The translations under genes were made by a program, and so were the position numbers. Positions 45,473 to 53,639 of a stretch of 61,735 nt of DNA are shown one piece after another. Numbering within the stretch: position 1 is the first letter of the stretch; each line of letters begins with the position of its first letter. The stretch is from Verrucomicrobiota bacterium. Its GTDB lineage: Bacteria > Verrucomicrobiota > Verrucomicrobiia > Verrucomicrobiales > Akkermansiaceae. The notes under the pieces were generated by a model. The model was not told the DNA's origin. It saw only the letters and a list, made by a program, of their open reading frames with translations, and did not search any database. The stretch lies in contig JAPLUI010000264.1 in assembly GCA_026397725.1 (NCBI GenBank), positions 1-61,735 of the forward strand. The letters are read 5' to 3'.

Positions 45473-47980
45473 TCACTTCTTGATGCTGCGCAACTCCGGC
45501 TGGGTGGTGGCGGCCTCGATGGCCTTGATCGCCTCTTCGACGGAAGTCACCCGCTGCTTGTTGCAGTCCCCGGGGAAATGCCCGCTGTTGAATTCCGCGT
45601 TGAACTGGGCGATCAACTCCTTGAGTTGTGGCAGCACCTCGCGGGCGGCCGTGCCATAACTCACAATCGCCTTCATGATCTCGCCGGTGCGGCTTTCGCT
45701 GCCGTGGCCACCCTGGGTCTTCGCGAAGTCCACCCCCGCCTCAATGCCCTCCTTGAAATGATATTTCGTGAGGGCCTTGAAGCCGCCCATGCGGATCTCG
45801 TTAGAGAACATCTTGTCCGCCGGACTCGGGGTCTTGACGGCGGCGAAGATGTCCGGTGCCAGCGCCTGCACGTCCTCGACAGTTAGATTGTTCTCGAAAT
45901 AGCCGCGCAGGGTGGCGCGTGCCATGCCATCCGCGTTGCTGGCGACGGCCCGGATCGCCGGGTAAAGCAACTTGGGATCACTGCCCTTCACGGCATCTGC
46001 CAAGGGGCCGGCAAACAAGGCCGCAGCGAGCTGACCCTGGGTGAGCTGGACGGGATCGGCCCAGTTGATCGGCGTGAGCGGTTCGGCGGTCTTGGCGGTG
46101 GCCATGAGGATGTCCGGGAGCACCGGTCGTGCTCCGTTGTTGATGTTCTTGAGGGCCTGTGCGGCCTTGAAGCGCAGCCAGCGGTCGTCGTGCGAGAGCA
46201 GGCGCACCAACAGCGGCAGCGCCTCGGCACTCTTCATGTAGCCGAGCGTCTCGCAGGCCCCCTGAGCGACATGCACCTCCGGTCCTTCCGCCATCTTGAT
46301 CAGCTCGGGCACCATCGCCTTCGCGGCAGGACGCTTGGCCAGTTCCTCCGCCGCCCAGCCGCGCACGATCGGCGACCAATCGCCGAACGCCGCCACCAGT
46401 TGGCTGGGCGTCATTTGCAGGCGGTCCACATCGAAACGGCCCGAGGTGATGGCCGCCGCCACCTCGGGTTTGGTCAGCGCGTGCGCCGGGTTCGCGTCCT
46501 TGCCGGTGATGCAAAGCTTCTTCAAGGCCAGCGAATAGGTCAGGACATAGGTGGCCGTCGGGCTCAGCCCGCTGTAACTACTCTTTCCGTAGTAGGTGTT
46601 GTCATCCGTCGAGCCGGGGCCGTATTGCTCGCCGCCGTCATAGGTGAATGAGCCGTCGCAGCGCCGCACCAGGTCGAGGTGGGTTGAGGCCTCCTTGAAG
46701 AACGCCGACGCTGCCGCAGGTCCGCCGGCATTGGCGCCGAGGGCGCCCCACAGATAGCTGAAGCCCTGGCCGGTGTGGCCGCACTCACGGTTCTTGTAGC
46801 CGGCGACGGCCATCTTGGCGAAGAACTGGGCTTCCTGGGTCCGGTTACCCTGCAAGGCGAAGAACACGGCGGTCATGGCGTTCTTGCCATTGTTTTCATG
46901 GTACGGCCATGGTTCGTGCTCGCCGTAGGGAATCGCCCCCTTGTCCACAAAGTAACCGAAAAACTTCGACGCCCGCTCGATGGCCGGATCGATCTCCGGA
47001 TCCGTCACGCCGCATTTTTTGCCGATGACGATGGCCATATTGGCCCCCAGCCCGGCCTGGTTGACCGGGCCGTAGGGTGGGATCGACCCGTGCAGCTTGC
47101 CATCGGGTGTCAGGTCGGCGAAGCCATGGCCGAAGGTGCCATACATCCCCTGCCCTCTCGCCGTCGAGACGGTGATTTCACGGATGGCATGCAGCACCTC
47201 CTGGTCCCCGGTGCGCAGGAAGTACTCGCCCAGGAACAGGTTGCGGTAGCCACTCTCCCACGCACCCAAGCCGCCACTTTCCAGCTTGCTTTCGAGCTTC
47301 ATCGTAGGCGGTCCCATCTGGTGGGCGAATTCCTTCAACTTGGGCAAATACTCAGGGTTGCCGGTGGCTAACAAGGCGAGGCCGGTGATCGCGCCGCTCC
47401 AGTCTTGCGACAATGGCTCCTTCTCCAGCACTTTGCAGGCGTTCGTGAAAATCTGTTGTGACTTCGGGCAATTGTAGGGCGCGGTGGCGCTGTAGGTCCC
47501 CATGACTTTGAGTTTGAGCTGCACGTCCCGGGATTTTCCCGTCTTGCCCTGAGCGGAGTCACTGGGCCGCCAAACACTCAGCCTGAGGACACCATTGTTA
47601 GACTCCTTCTCCGCCTCCTGGATTGCCACGGCGATGCTCCGGCGGGCATCGCTGGTGAACAATTTGCCGCCGGCCCCGAGAATCACGTCGTTCACCTGGA
47701 TCACGCCGTCGGCCGGCGACTTGGCCCCAACATGGGTGACGAGAATCTGTCGGCTGGGGGCAGTGGTGCGCCCCTGCAAGCCATCGAAGTGGGTTGCCGG
47801 TTTCAGATAGATCCAGCCGCGCATCCCGGTGGCGCCCAGATTGTAGGTGCCCTTGCGGTCCACCCCGGTGGTTTCGCCCTTGGTGAGATCCGGCGGGCCA
47901 TCGGCCGCCATGACCGGCAGGCTCAGCAGCATTGCCACCGCCATCATGGTCAATCCGATTCGGTTTTTCGTTTTCATCAT
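45473..47980 (-). CDS. Secreted DUF6288-type protein with PDZ-like and HEAT-like regions
   Basis: About 835 residues. Start 47980 is preceded by GGAAG six bases upstream, one of the few good Shine-Dalgarno sites here. The signal peptide ends LLSLPVMAADGP. Residues about 40-140 are PDZ-like (LVTHVGAKSPADGVIQVNDV, SIAVAIQEAEKES). A large helical toroid-like middle follows (GLALLATGNPEYLPKLKEFA, GHGFADLTPDGKLHG, DGSFTYDGGEQYGPGSTDDN). HEAT-like repeats lie around 550-640 (AEELAKRPAAKAMVPELIKM, RWLRFKAAQALKNINN). Matches the uncharacterised DUF6288 group of planctomycetes and verrucomicrobia. The toroid resembles terpene-cyclase/protease-inhibitor folds, but function is unknown. Confidence 0.75.
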   Translation of the reverse strand: MMKTKNRIGLTMMAVAMLLSLPVMAADGPPDLTKGETTGVDRKGTYNLGATGMRGWIYLKPATHFDGLQGRTTAPSRQILVTHVGAKSPADGVIQVNDVILGAGGKLFTSDARRSIAVAIQEAEKESNNGVLRLSVWRPSDSAQGKTGKSRDVQLKLKVMGTYSATAPYNCPKSQQIFTNACKVLEKEPLSQDWSGAITGLALLATGNPEYLPKLKEFAHQMGPPTMKLESKLESGGLGAWESGYRNLFLGEYFLRTGDQEVLHAIREITVSTARGQGMYGTFGHGFADLTPDGKLHGSIPPYGPVNQAGLGANMAIVIGKKCGVTDPEIDPAIERASKFFGYFVDKGAIPYGEHEPWPYHENNGKNAMTAVFFALQGNRTQEAQFFAKMAVAGYKNRECGHTGQGFSYLWGALGANAGGPAAASAFFKEASTHLDLVRRCDGSFTYDGGEQYGPGSTDDNTYYGKSSYSGLSPTATYVLTYSLALKKLCITGKDANPAHALTKPEVAAAITSGRFDVDRLQMTPSQLVAAFGDWSPIVRGWAAEELAKRPAAKAMVPELIKMAEGPEVHVAQGACETLGYMKSAEALPLLVRLLSHDDRWLRFKAAQALKNINNGARPVLPDILMATAKTAEPLTPINWADPVQLTQGQLAAALFAGPLADAVKGSDPKLLYPAIRAVASNADGMARATLRGYFENNLTVEDVQALAPDIFAAVKTPSPADKMFSNEIRMGGFKALTKYHFKEGIEAGVDFAKTQGGHGSESRTGEIMKAIVSYGTAAREVLPQLKELIAQFNAEFNSGHFPGDCNKQRVTSVEEAIKAIEAATTQPELRSIKK

Positions 47981-48127
47981 GCTTCCGTTTGGTTTCATCT
48001 GGGTGTTGATTCGTTGATTGTGGTGGAGTTCTTTCATTCATGTTGTTGCCAAATTGATTTTGGTACTGTTCCATGACCGAGGATTGACCTCGGGGGCGGT
48101 ATTATGTTAGGCCCCTGACCTGTTGCC

Positions 48128-49708
48128 TCATCCGCAGGCACAGCCGGTGCCGCAAGCGGCGGCGCGGCGGGCGGCGAGGTTGGCCTCGAGGGCCTGCGCG
48201 GTCGGCGTGAGCGAGAGGCCGCCGAGGTTGGTGCAGCGGACTTCGCGCGGCATCCGGGTGGCGACCTGCTTGGCGGTTTCTATCACTTCGTCGAGCGGGA
48301 TGACCGGATCGTAGTCGGCCAGGGCCATGTTGGCGCAGGCCAGGGCATTGCTGGCGGCCATCACGTTTTTGCCGAGGCAGGGGACTTCGACGCGGTTGGC
48401 CACCGGATCGCAGATCAGGCCGAGCATGCTCTGGAACGCCATCGAGGACGCCGCGACCGCTTGGGTCAGGGTGCCATCGGCCAGGGTGACCAGCGCTGCG
48501 GCGGCCATGCAGGCGGCGGATCCGCCCTCGGCCTGGCAGCCACCGACTTCTGCGGCAAAGGTCCAGCGGGTGGCGATGAACACGCCGATGAGCCCGCTGG
48601 CTAACAAGGCCCTTGCCATCGCCTCCTCGTCCAGGCCCATGGCCTCCGCCATCGCGATGACCGCGCCGGGCAGCGCCGCGCAGGCACCCGCGGTGGGTGC
48701 CGCCACGATCACTCCCATCGAGCTTTTCACTTCCATCAACGAAGTCACATACAGGATGATCCGGTTGAGGGCACCTCCATCTAGCAATTTGCCCGCCCGC
48801 AGCAACTCGTCGAAGCGGCCGGACTGGTGGCCGAGCACGCGGTCGTCGTAGTGGGTGCCGGCGATGCCCTCGGCGATGGAAAGGCGCACGATGCGGACGA
48901 TGTCCACCATCTTGGCGACGACCTCCGTCTCGCTGAGTCCGCCGCGTGCCATTTCATACTGCACGGCCAGTTGCCACAACGGCGTGCCGCGGCCGGCGTC
49001 GTGGTCCAACATTTCCGCGCAGGAGCCGAACGGCACCCGCGTGTTCTGGCGCGAGAGCACCGGCAGCACCGGCCCGAGCCGTTTGATCGACCGGACGCCG
49101 TGCAGTGTGGATAGAACATCATCGCTGACGAAATCCGCAGCCTTGACCTCGACGAGTTGTTTGCCGTCGGCCTCATGCAGCAGGATGGCATCGGCCGCAA
49201 AGCCAGCTTGCAGTGCCGCGACGACCTCGCTCCCCTGCCCTGCCACCCACAACAGGGTTTGGCAACAATCGCCGAACATTGAAACCCTGAACCCGTCGAG
49301 GTCGATCACTTCCATCATGCCGCCGCCCGTCGAGATGGCGTGCAGGGTGTGGGTTTCCCGCACGCTGTGCAGGGTGAGCCGATAGGTGTTCGGGTGAGGG
49401 TCGCCGGCGTCCACCGTTTCGATGGAGATGCGCACGCCGCTGTCGCGCAAGGCCTGCGGCGAGCCCGGCAAGCGGGCATCGGCGGCATCCCAGCCCATCA
49501 AGCCGCCGAACAGGCCCATGTCCGACCCTTGCGTGTCGTGGGTGGTTGGCAGCGAACCATTGCGGTCGAACTCGACCAACACGTCGCTGAAATCCGCATC
49601 CATCAAGTCGCGGGCGAGGCGGCCGATGCGCAACGCGGCGGCACAGTGGGAACTCGACGGCCCGCGCATCACCGGACCGATCACATCATTGAAGATACTG
49701 ACCAACAT
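48128..49708 (-). CDS. sdaA: L-serine dehydratase (iron-sulfur, single chain)
   Basis: A 526-residue enzyme that deaminates L-serine to pyruvate and ammonia. The N-terminal beta-type domain begins SIFNDVIGPVMRGPSSSHCA. The C-terminal alpha-type domain has VIVAAPTAGACAALPGAVIA, AEVGGCQAEGGSAACMAAAA and CDPVANRVEVPCLGKNVMAA with the cluster cysteines. The beta and alpha modules are fused, as in the E. coli-like class. The extreme C-terminus is Cys/Ala-rich (RRAAACGTGCACG). The 48038-48127 gap before the DUF6288 start holds nothing notable. Confidence 0.95.
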   Translation of the reverse strand: MLVSIFNDVIGPVMRGPSSSHCAAALRIGRLARDLMDADFSDVLVEFDRNGSLPTTHDTQGSDMGLFGGLMGWDAADARLPGSPQALRDSGVRISIETVDAGDPHPNTYRLTLHSVRETHTLHAISTGGGMMEVIDLDGFRVSMFGDCCQTLLWVAGQGSEVVAALQAGFAADAILLHEADGKQLVEVKAADFVSDDVLSTLHGVRSIKRLGPVLPVLSRQNTRVPFGSCAEMLDHDAGRGTPLWQLAVQYEMARGGLSETEVVAKMVDIVRIVRLSIAEGIAGTHYDDRVLGHQSGRFDELLRAGKLLDGGALNRIILYVTSLMEVKSSMGVIVAAPTAGACAALPGAVIAMAEAMGLDEEAMARALLASGLIGVFIATRWTFAAEVGGCQAEGGSAACMAAAALVTLADGTLTQAVAASSMAFQSMLGLICDPVANRVEVPCLGKNVMAASNALACANMALADYDPVIPLDEVIETAKQVATRMPREVRCTNLGGLSLTPTAQALEANLAARRAAACGTGCACG

Positions 49709-49726
49709 AAGTTATGTTATGTTAGG

Positions 49727-52700
49727 TTAGTTCCCGTTCCAGCGAAAGGTTTCGTCCTTGGCGGGTTGCGCGTCGCGGACGCGGTCCTGATAGCGCACGC
49801 GCAGCGGATTGCCGGCCTGTGATTTGATCGCAGCGGTTAGGAGTTTGCCATCCTTCCATGCCAGATCCACGGTGAAGCCGCCACGGGCACGCAGGCCGCT
49901 CACCGTGCCGCTGGGCCAGTCCTTCGGCAGGGCGGGTAGCAGATGGAGTTCGCCGGCATGCGATTGCAGGAGCATCTCGGCGATGGCGGCGGTGGCACCG
50001 TGGGCACCGTCCACCTGCGCCGCCCGGAAACACTTGGAGAACAGGTTGGGAGTCGTCTGCAAGGCAACGAGGTTAGACAGGCATTTCAGCGCGTGGTCGC
50101 CATCCTGGAGGCGGGCCCAACAGGCCGCTTTCCAGGCCATGCCGAAGCCGGTGCCGAGGTCGCCGCGGAGCTTGAGTGCGACCTTGGCGGCCTGCGCCAA
50201 CTCGGGCGTGGCGGCCGGGGTGATCTGGTTGCTAGGGAACAAACCGTAGAGATGGGAGATATGCCGGTGTTTTTCTTCGAGCACGCCCCAGTCCTCCAAC
50301 CATTCCTGGACCTGGCCCTGCTTGCCAATCTGCATCGGCGCCAGCCGCGCCCGCGCCGCGGCGACCTGTTTGCCGAAGTCCTCGTCCACGCCCAGGATCC
50401 TGCAACTCTCGGCGCAGGCGGTGAACAGGTCTCTAACAATCCCCATGTCGATGGTCGAGCCGGCGCAGATGGTGGTGCCGGGGACGTCGTAGCCCATGCC
50501 TTCGACTTGGTGCGGCCCGTTGCCGGGGGCGGCCGGGAAGTTTTCCGGCGAGTTGGACGGGCAGGTGACCAGCCATTGGTGTGTCGGTTCCTCGACGAGG
50601 GTGTCGAGGAAGAATTGTGAGGCCCCTTTGAACAAAGGATAAACCTCGCGCAGATACGTCTTATCGCCGCTGAACAGATAGCGCTCCCACAGATGGGTGC
50701 AGAGCCAGGCGCCGCCGGTCGAGAAGGTGCCCCAGGTGGCGCCGTCCATCGGTGCGGCGGCTCGCCACTGGTCGGTGTTCTGATGGAAAACCCAGCCCTT
50801 GGCCCCGTAGTGGGACTTGGCAATCTTGCTGCCGGTTTCCGACAACTCACCGACCATTCGGACTAACGGTTCGACGCATTCCTGCAGCGCGGTGGTTTCG
50901 GCCGGCCAGTAGTTCATCTCGGTGTTGATGTTGGTGGTGAACTTGCATTCCCACCACGGGTTCATGTCCTCGTTCCAGAGCCCCTGCAAATTGGCCGCCT
51001 GGCCACCGGGCCGGCTGCTGCCTAACAACAAATAGCGGCCGTATTGGAACATCAGTGCCGCCAACTGCGGGTCCCTGGCCGACATGTGATCGGTGAGCCG
51101 CCGGTCGGTCGGCAGCGACGACACCGCGGTCTCCGGCAGGCTCAGCTTCACCCGGCCGAAGAATTTCCCGTGGTCCGCGACGTGCGCGGCACGCAAGGTG
51201 TCAAACGACTTGCCCTTGACCTGGGCGAGGTGGTCACGGACCCGTGCCGCAGGGTCGGCAGTGATGTCATTGTAGTGTTTGAAATTGGTACCGGCTGCGA
51301 CTAACAAGGTGACCGCGTCGGCATTCTCGATCGACACGCCATCCTTGCCGACGACGCGCTCGCCGCCTTCTAACAGGATTTGCACGCGCCCCTCATAGCG
51401 GACGCGGCCCGCTATGCCTAACAAGGTGGCGGTTTTCCCGCGCAGGACGAGTTCGCCGTCTTTGGTGACTTCGCTGGCAAACTGTTCGTCGCCGGGGGTT
51501 TTCGTGTTAGGGATGCCGGCGAGTTTGACGGCCATGGTGAGCGAGCCCGGCTTGAACGCGGTGATGCGCACGACCACGACCTGGTCCGGGGCGCTGGCAA
51601 ACACCTCGCGCCGGAACGAGTTGTCGCCGACCTGATAGGTGACGCTGGCCACGGCCTGGTTGAGATCGAGGTCGCGACGATAGTGGGTCGCTGATTCATG
51701 ACCGGGAAACTCTAGCAACAGGTCGCCTAACGGTTGGTATTTCATCTGCTCGACGGGATTGCCCATCATGGTCTTGTTGAACAAGGCCTCGGCATCGCGG
51801 TGTTTGCCGGCAAAGATCAGGCGGCGGATTTCGGGCAGGGCCTCGGGGCCGCCGGCACGGGTTGGCTCGTAGGGCCCGCCGGTCCAGATCGTCTGCTCGT
51901 TGAGGTTGATGCGCTCGCTGGCGGTGCCGCCGAAAACCATCGCGCCGAGGCGTCCGTTGCCGAGCGGCAGCGCCTCAACCCACTTGGTGGCGGGCTGGGC
52001 ATACCAGAGCGTGGTGGCGGCAGTACCAGGGGCGAGGCGCGGGCCGGCCGGGGTGGCTGCCTGTTTCTTCTCGGCGGCTGCCAACGGGCCCCAAATGGCG
52101 GCCATCAGTTGATAGATCGCGGGTTCCGCCGTCATCAGTTCGCCGCGGTTGAACGGGAAGAAATCGTTGGTGCCGAAGTACGCCTCGGTCATTTCCGCGA
52201 AAAACTCCTTGTGATCCGTTAGGGCGTAATGCCGGACCCGTTCGCCGGTGATCAGCAAGGCCGCATCCCCGTGACCGCTTTCCTTGTAGGCCTTAAAGGT
52301 GTCGCGGATCCGCGCCTCGTCGAAACCGAGCACCTGATCGTGATAGGCATGCGCCAATTCATGCAGCACGCACCATGGCTGGACGTTGATCTGGCGTGCT
52401 TCGAGCAATGCCGCCGCCACCGGGATGTGGACGCACTCGGCGAGGTCGGCGGCGTAGCCGTTCTCTATCAACCATGCGGCCTCGGGGTGATATTGCATCG
52501 GCCTCAATTTGCCGTGAGTCATGTCGAGCACGATCGCGAAGCCCTGCAACTTGGCCAGGCAGTGCGGGCGCACCACCGCCTTGATGTCAGACAGCCGTGC
52601 CGCCAGCGACTTGAGGATCCGCGTGCCCAATTTCTTGTTAGGTGGCGCGAGCAGGCGGTCATCGACGCGCACGGTCCAGCCTTCGATCACGCGCACGGTG

Positions 52701-52804
52701 CGCGATTCGGGCTTGGGTGCTTCGGGCTGGGATGGCGCGGCCTGGGCACCCAGGCACAGGCCGAGTTGCAGGGCACTTCCAACGATCAATTGGGGCATGG
52801 TCAT
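49727..52804 (-). CDS. Metallopeptidase-like domain fused to GH95 alpha-L-fucosidase
   Basis: A 1,025-residue secreted protein (signal MTMPQLIVGSALQLGLCLGA). Residues about 35-240 form a zinc-peptidase-like domain: H148-E149-L-A-H152 in CVLHELAHAYHD, a downstream Glu in HKEFFAEMTEAYFG, and the tail FFPFNRGELMTAEPAIYQLM. An Ala/Pro linker (240-262) leads to GH95: LWYAQPATKWVEALPLGNGR, GAMVFGGTASERINLNEQTI, later LLLGSSRPGGQAANLQGLWN and TNINTEMNYWPAETTALQEC. GH95 hydrolases release alpha-1,2-linked L-fucose or galactose. The peptidase-GH95 combination is uncommon. No frameshift is visible at the join. Confidence 0.88.
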   Translation of the reverse strand: MTMPQLIVGSALQLGLCLGAQAAPSQPEAPKPESRTVRVIEGWTVRVDDRLLAPPNKKLGTRILKSLAARLSDIKAVVRPHCLAKLQGFAIVLDMTHGKLRPMQYHPEAAWLIENGYAADLAECVHIPVAAALLEARQINVQPWCVLHELAHAYHDQVLGFDEARIRDTFKAYKESGHGDAALLITGERVRHYALTDHKEFFAEMTEAYFGTNDFFPFNRGELMTAEPAIYQLMAAIWGPLAAAEKKQAATPAGPRLAPGTAATTLWYAQPATKWVEALPLGNGRLGAMVFGGTASERINLNEQTIWTGGPYEPTRAGGPEALPEIRRLIFAGKHRDAEALFNKTMMGNPVEQMKYQPLGDLLLEFPGHESATHYRRDLDLNQAVASVTYQVGDNSFRREVFASAPDQVVVVRITAFKPGSLTMAVKLAGIPNTKTPGDEQFASEVTKDGELVLRGKTATLLGIAGRVRYEGRVQILLEGGERVVGKDGVSIENADAVTLLVAAGTNFKHYNDITADPAARVRDHLAQVKGKSFDTLRAAHVADHGKFFGRVKLSLPETAVSSLPTDRRLTDHMSARDPQLAALMFQYGRYLLLGSSRPGGQAANLQGLWNEDMNPWWECKFTTNINTEMNYWPAETTALQECVEPLVRMVGELSETGSKIAKSHYGAKGWVFHQNTDQWRAAAPMDGATWGTFSTGGAWLCTHLWERYLFSGDKTYLREVYPLFKGASQFFLDTLVEEPTHQWLVTCPSNSPENFPAAPGNGPHQVEGMGYDVPGTTICAGSTIDMGIVRDLFTACAESCRILGVDEDFGKQVAAARARLAPMQIGKQGQVQEWLEDWGVLEEKHRHISHLYGLFPSNQITPAATPELAQAAKVALKLRGDLGTGFGMAWKAACWARLQDGDHALKCLSNLVALQTTPNLFSKCFRAAQVDGAHGATAAIAEMLLQSHAGELHLLPALPKDWPSGTVSGLRARGGFTVDLAWKDGKLLTAAIKSQAGNPLRVRYQDRVRDAQPAKDETFRWNGN

Positions 52805-52850
52805 AGGGGTATGGGGTGGCGGAGTGGTGGCTGGCAGTATGCTTCAGGAA

Positions 52851-52906
52851 TCCGCCACTGCCAAGCAAATCGTCACGGACTTCGCAGGCTTCGAGCTTGC
52901 TCCACA
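52851..52906. repeat. Detached copy of the LamG gene's 3' end, left of vapBC
   Basis: 56 bp that match 53650-53704 at 51 positions by eye; the first 28 bases are identical (TCCGCCACTGCCAAGCAAAT and on). The right copy is the coding end of the LamG protein (VTICLAVAEQG). The left copy, on the minus strand, keeps the frame VTICLAVADS-stop but has a one-base insertion upstream. The two copies bracket the toxin-antitoxin genes. Confidence 0.9.
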
Positions 52907-52972
52907 TGGGCAAGGTGTACCGGTCGCCAAGATTGTGGTTGGCATCGGGCAAAACAGGACTACACTCTGGCC

Positions 52973-53218
52973 ATGCTCACCGAAACGCTTTCGATCAAGG
53001 TCTCGAAGGCCGAAAAGAATCTGCTCCGCCGAACGGCGGCCCAGCACAAGTCCAGTCCGTCCCGCTTGCTGCGCGACGCCTTGCAGGCGGTGCTGGCTGG
53101 TGCCGTCGATGCGCAGGGGTCGCTGCTCGACAAACACCGGCATCTTTTCACCCATCTCGACCAGGGGCCGGGAGACCTTTCCACCAACTCCGAGCACCTG
53201 CGGGACTTCGGGAAATGA
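52973..53218 (+). CDS. Antitoxin-like protein (VapB-type partner)
   Basis: An 81-residue protein starting MLTETLSIKVSKAEKNLLRR, a ribbon-helix-helix-like opening (beta strand TLSIKV, then helix), with SPSRLLRDALQAVLAG as the second helix. The tail (GDLSTNSEHLRDFGK) would wrap the toxin. Its stop overlaps the toxin start by 4 nt (ATGA), the standard type II order. It probably represses its own promoter in the 52907-52972 leader. Confidence 0.8.
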   Translation: MLTETLSIKVSKAEKNLLRRTAAQHKSSPSRLLRDALQAVLAGAVDAQGSLLDKHRHLFTHLDQGPGDLSTNSEHLRDFGK

Positions 53219-53637
53219 ACCGCCCCGTGATCGCTGACACGGGTCCGCTCGTCGCGCTTTTTGACCGTGGGGATGCCTGCCACCTCTGGGCGAAGGACTG
53301 TTTGGGACGGATCGGCGAATCGCTGCTAACCTCCGAGGCGATCCTCAGCGAAGTGTTTTTCCTGCTCGCGCCCATGCGGAAGTCCCGCGCGGCCTGCGGG
53401 GAATTCTGGCTGGAAGGTGGTCTGCGGATCGGCTTCGACGCCCAAGCCCAAAGGGAGTCTCTCGTCGGACTGCTTAAAAAATACGCCGACATCCCGATGT
53501 CATTGGCCGACGCCACCGTGGTGAGGATGTGTGAAATCAACCGGGGGGCAGTCGTCTGGACCCTCGACAATCACTTCCGCATCTATCGTCACCTCGGACG
53601 CAAGACGATCCCGTTGCTCGATTGGCCGCGCGGATGA
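53215..53637 (+). CDS. PIN-domain toxin (VapC-type)
   Basis: A 140-residue RNase toxin. PIN residues are complete: Asp8 in VIADTGPLVALFD, Glu46 in LSEVFFLL, Asp99 in SLADATVV and Asp118 in WTLDNHF. Typical VapC length. Ends 2 bp before the stop of the convergent LamG gene. The pair lies between two copies of that gene's 3' end. Confidence 0.88.
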   Translation: MNRPVIADTGPLVALFDRGDACHLWAKDCLGRIGESLLTSEAILSEVFFLLAPMRKSRAACGEFWLEGGLRIGFDAQAQRESLVGLLKKYADIPMSLADATVVRMCEINRGAVVWTLDNHFRIYRHLGRKTIPLLDWPRG

Positions 53638-53639
53638 CC

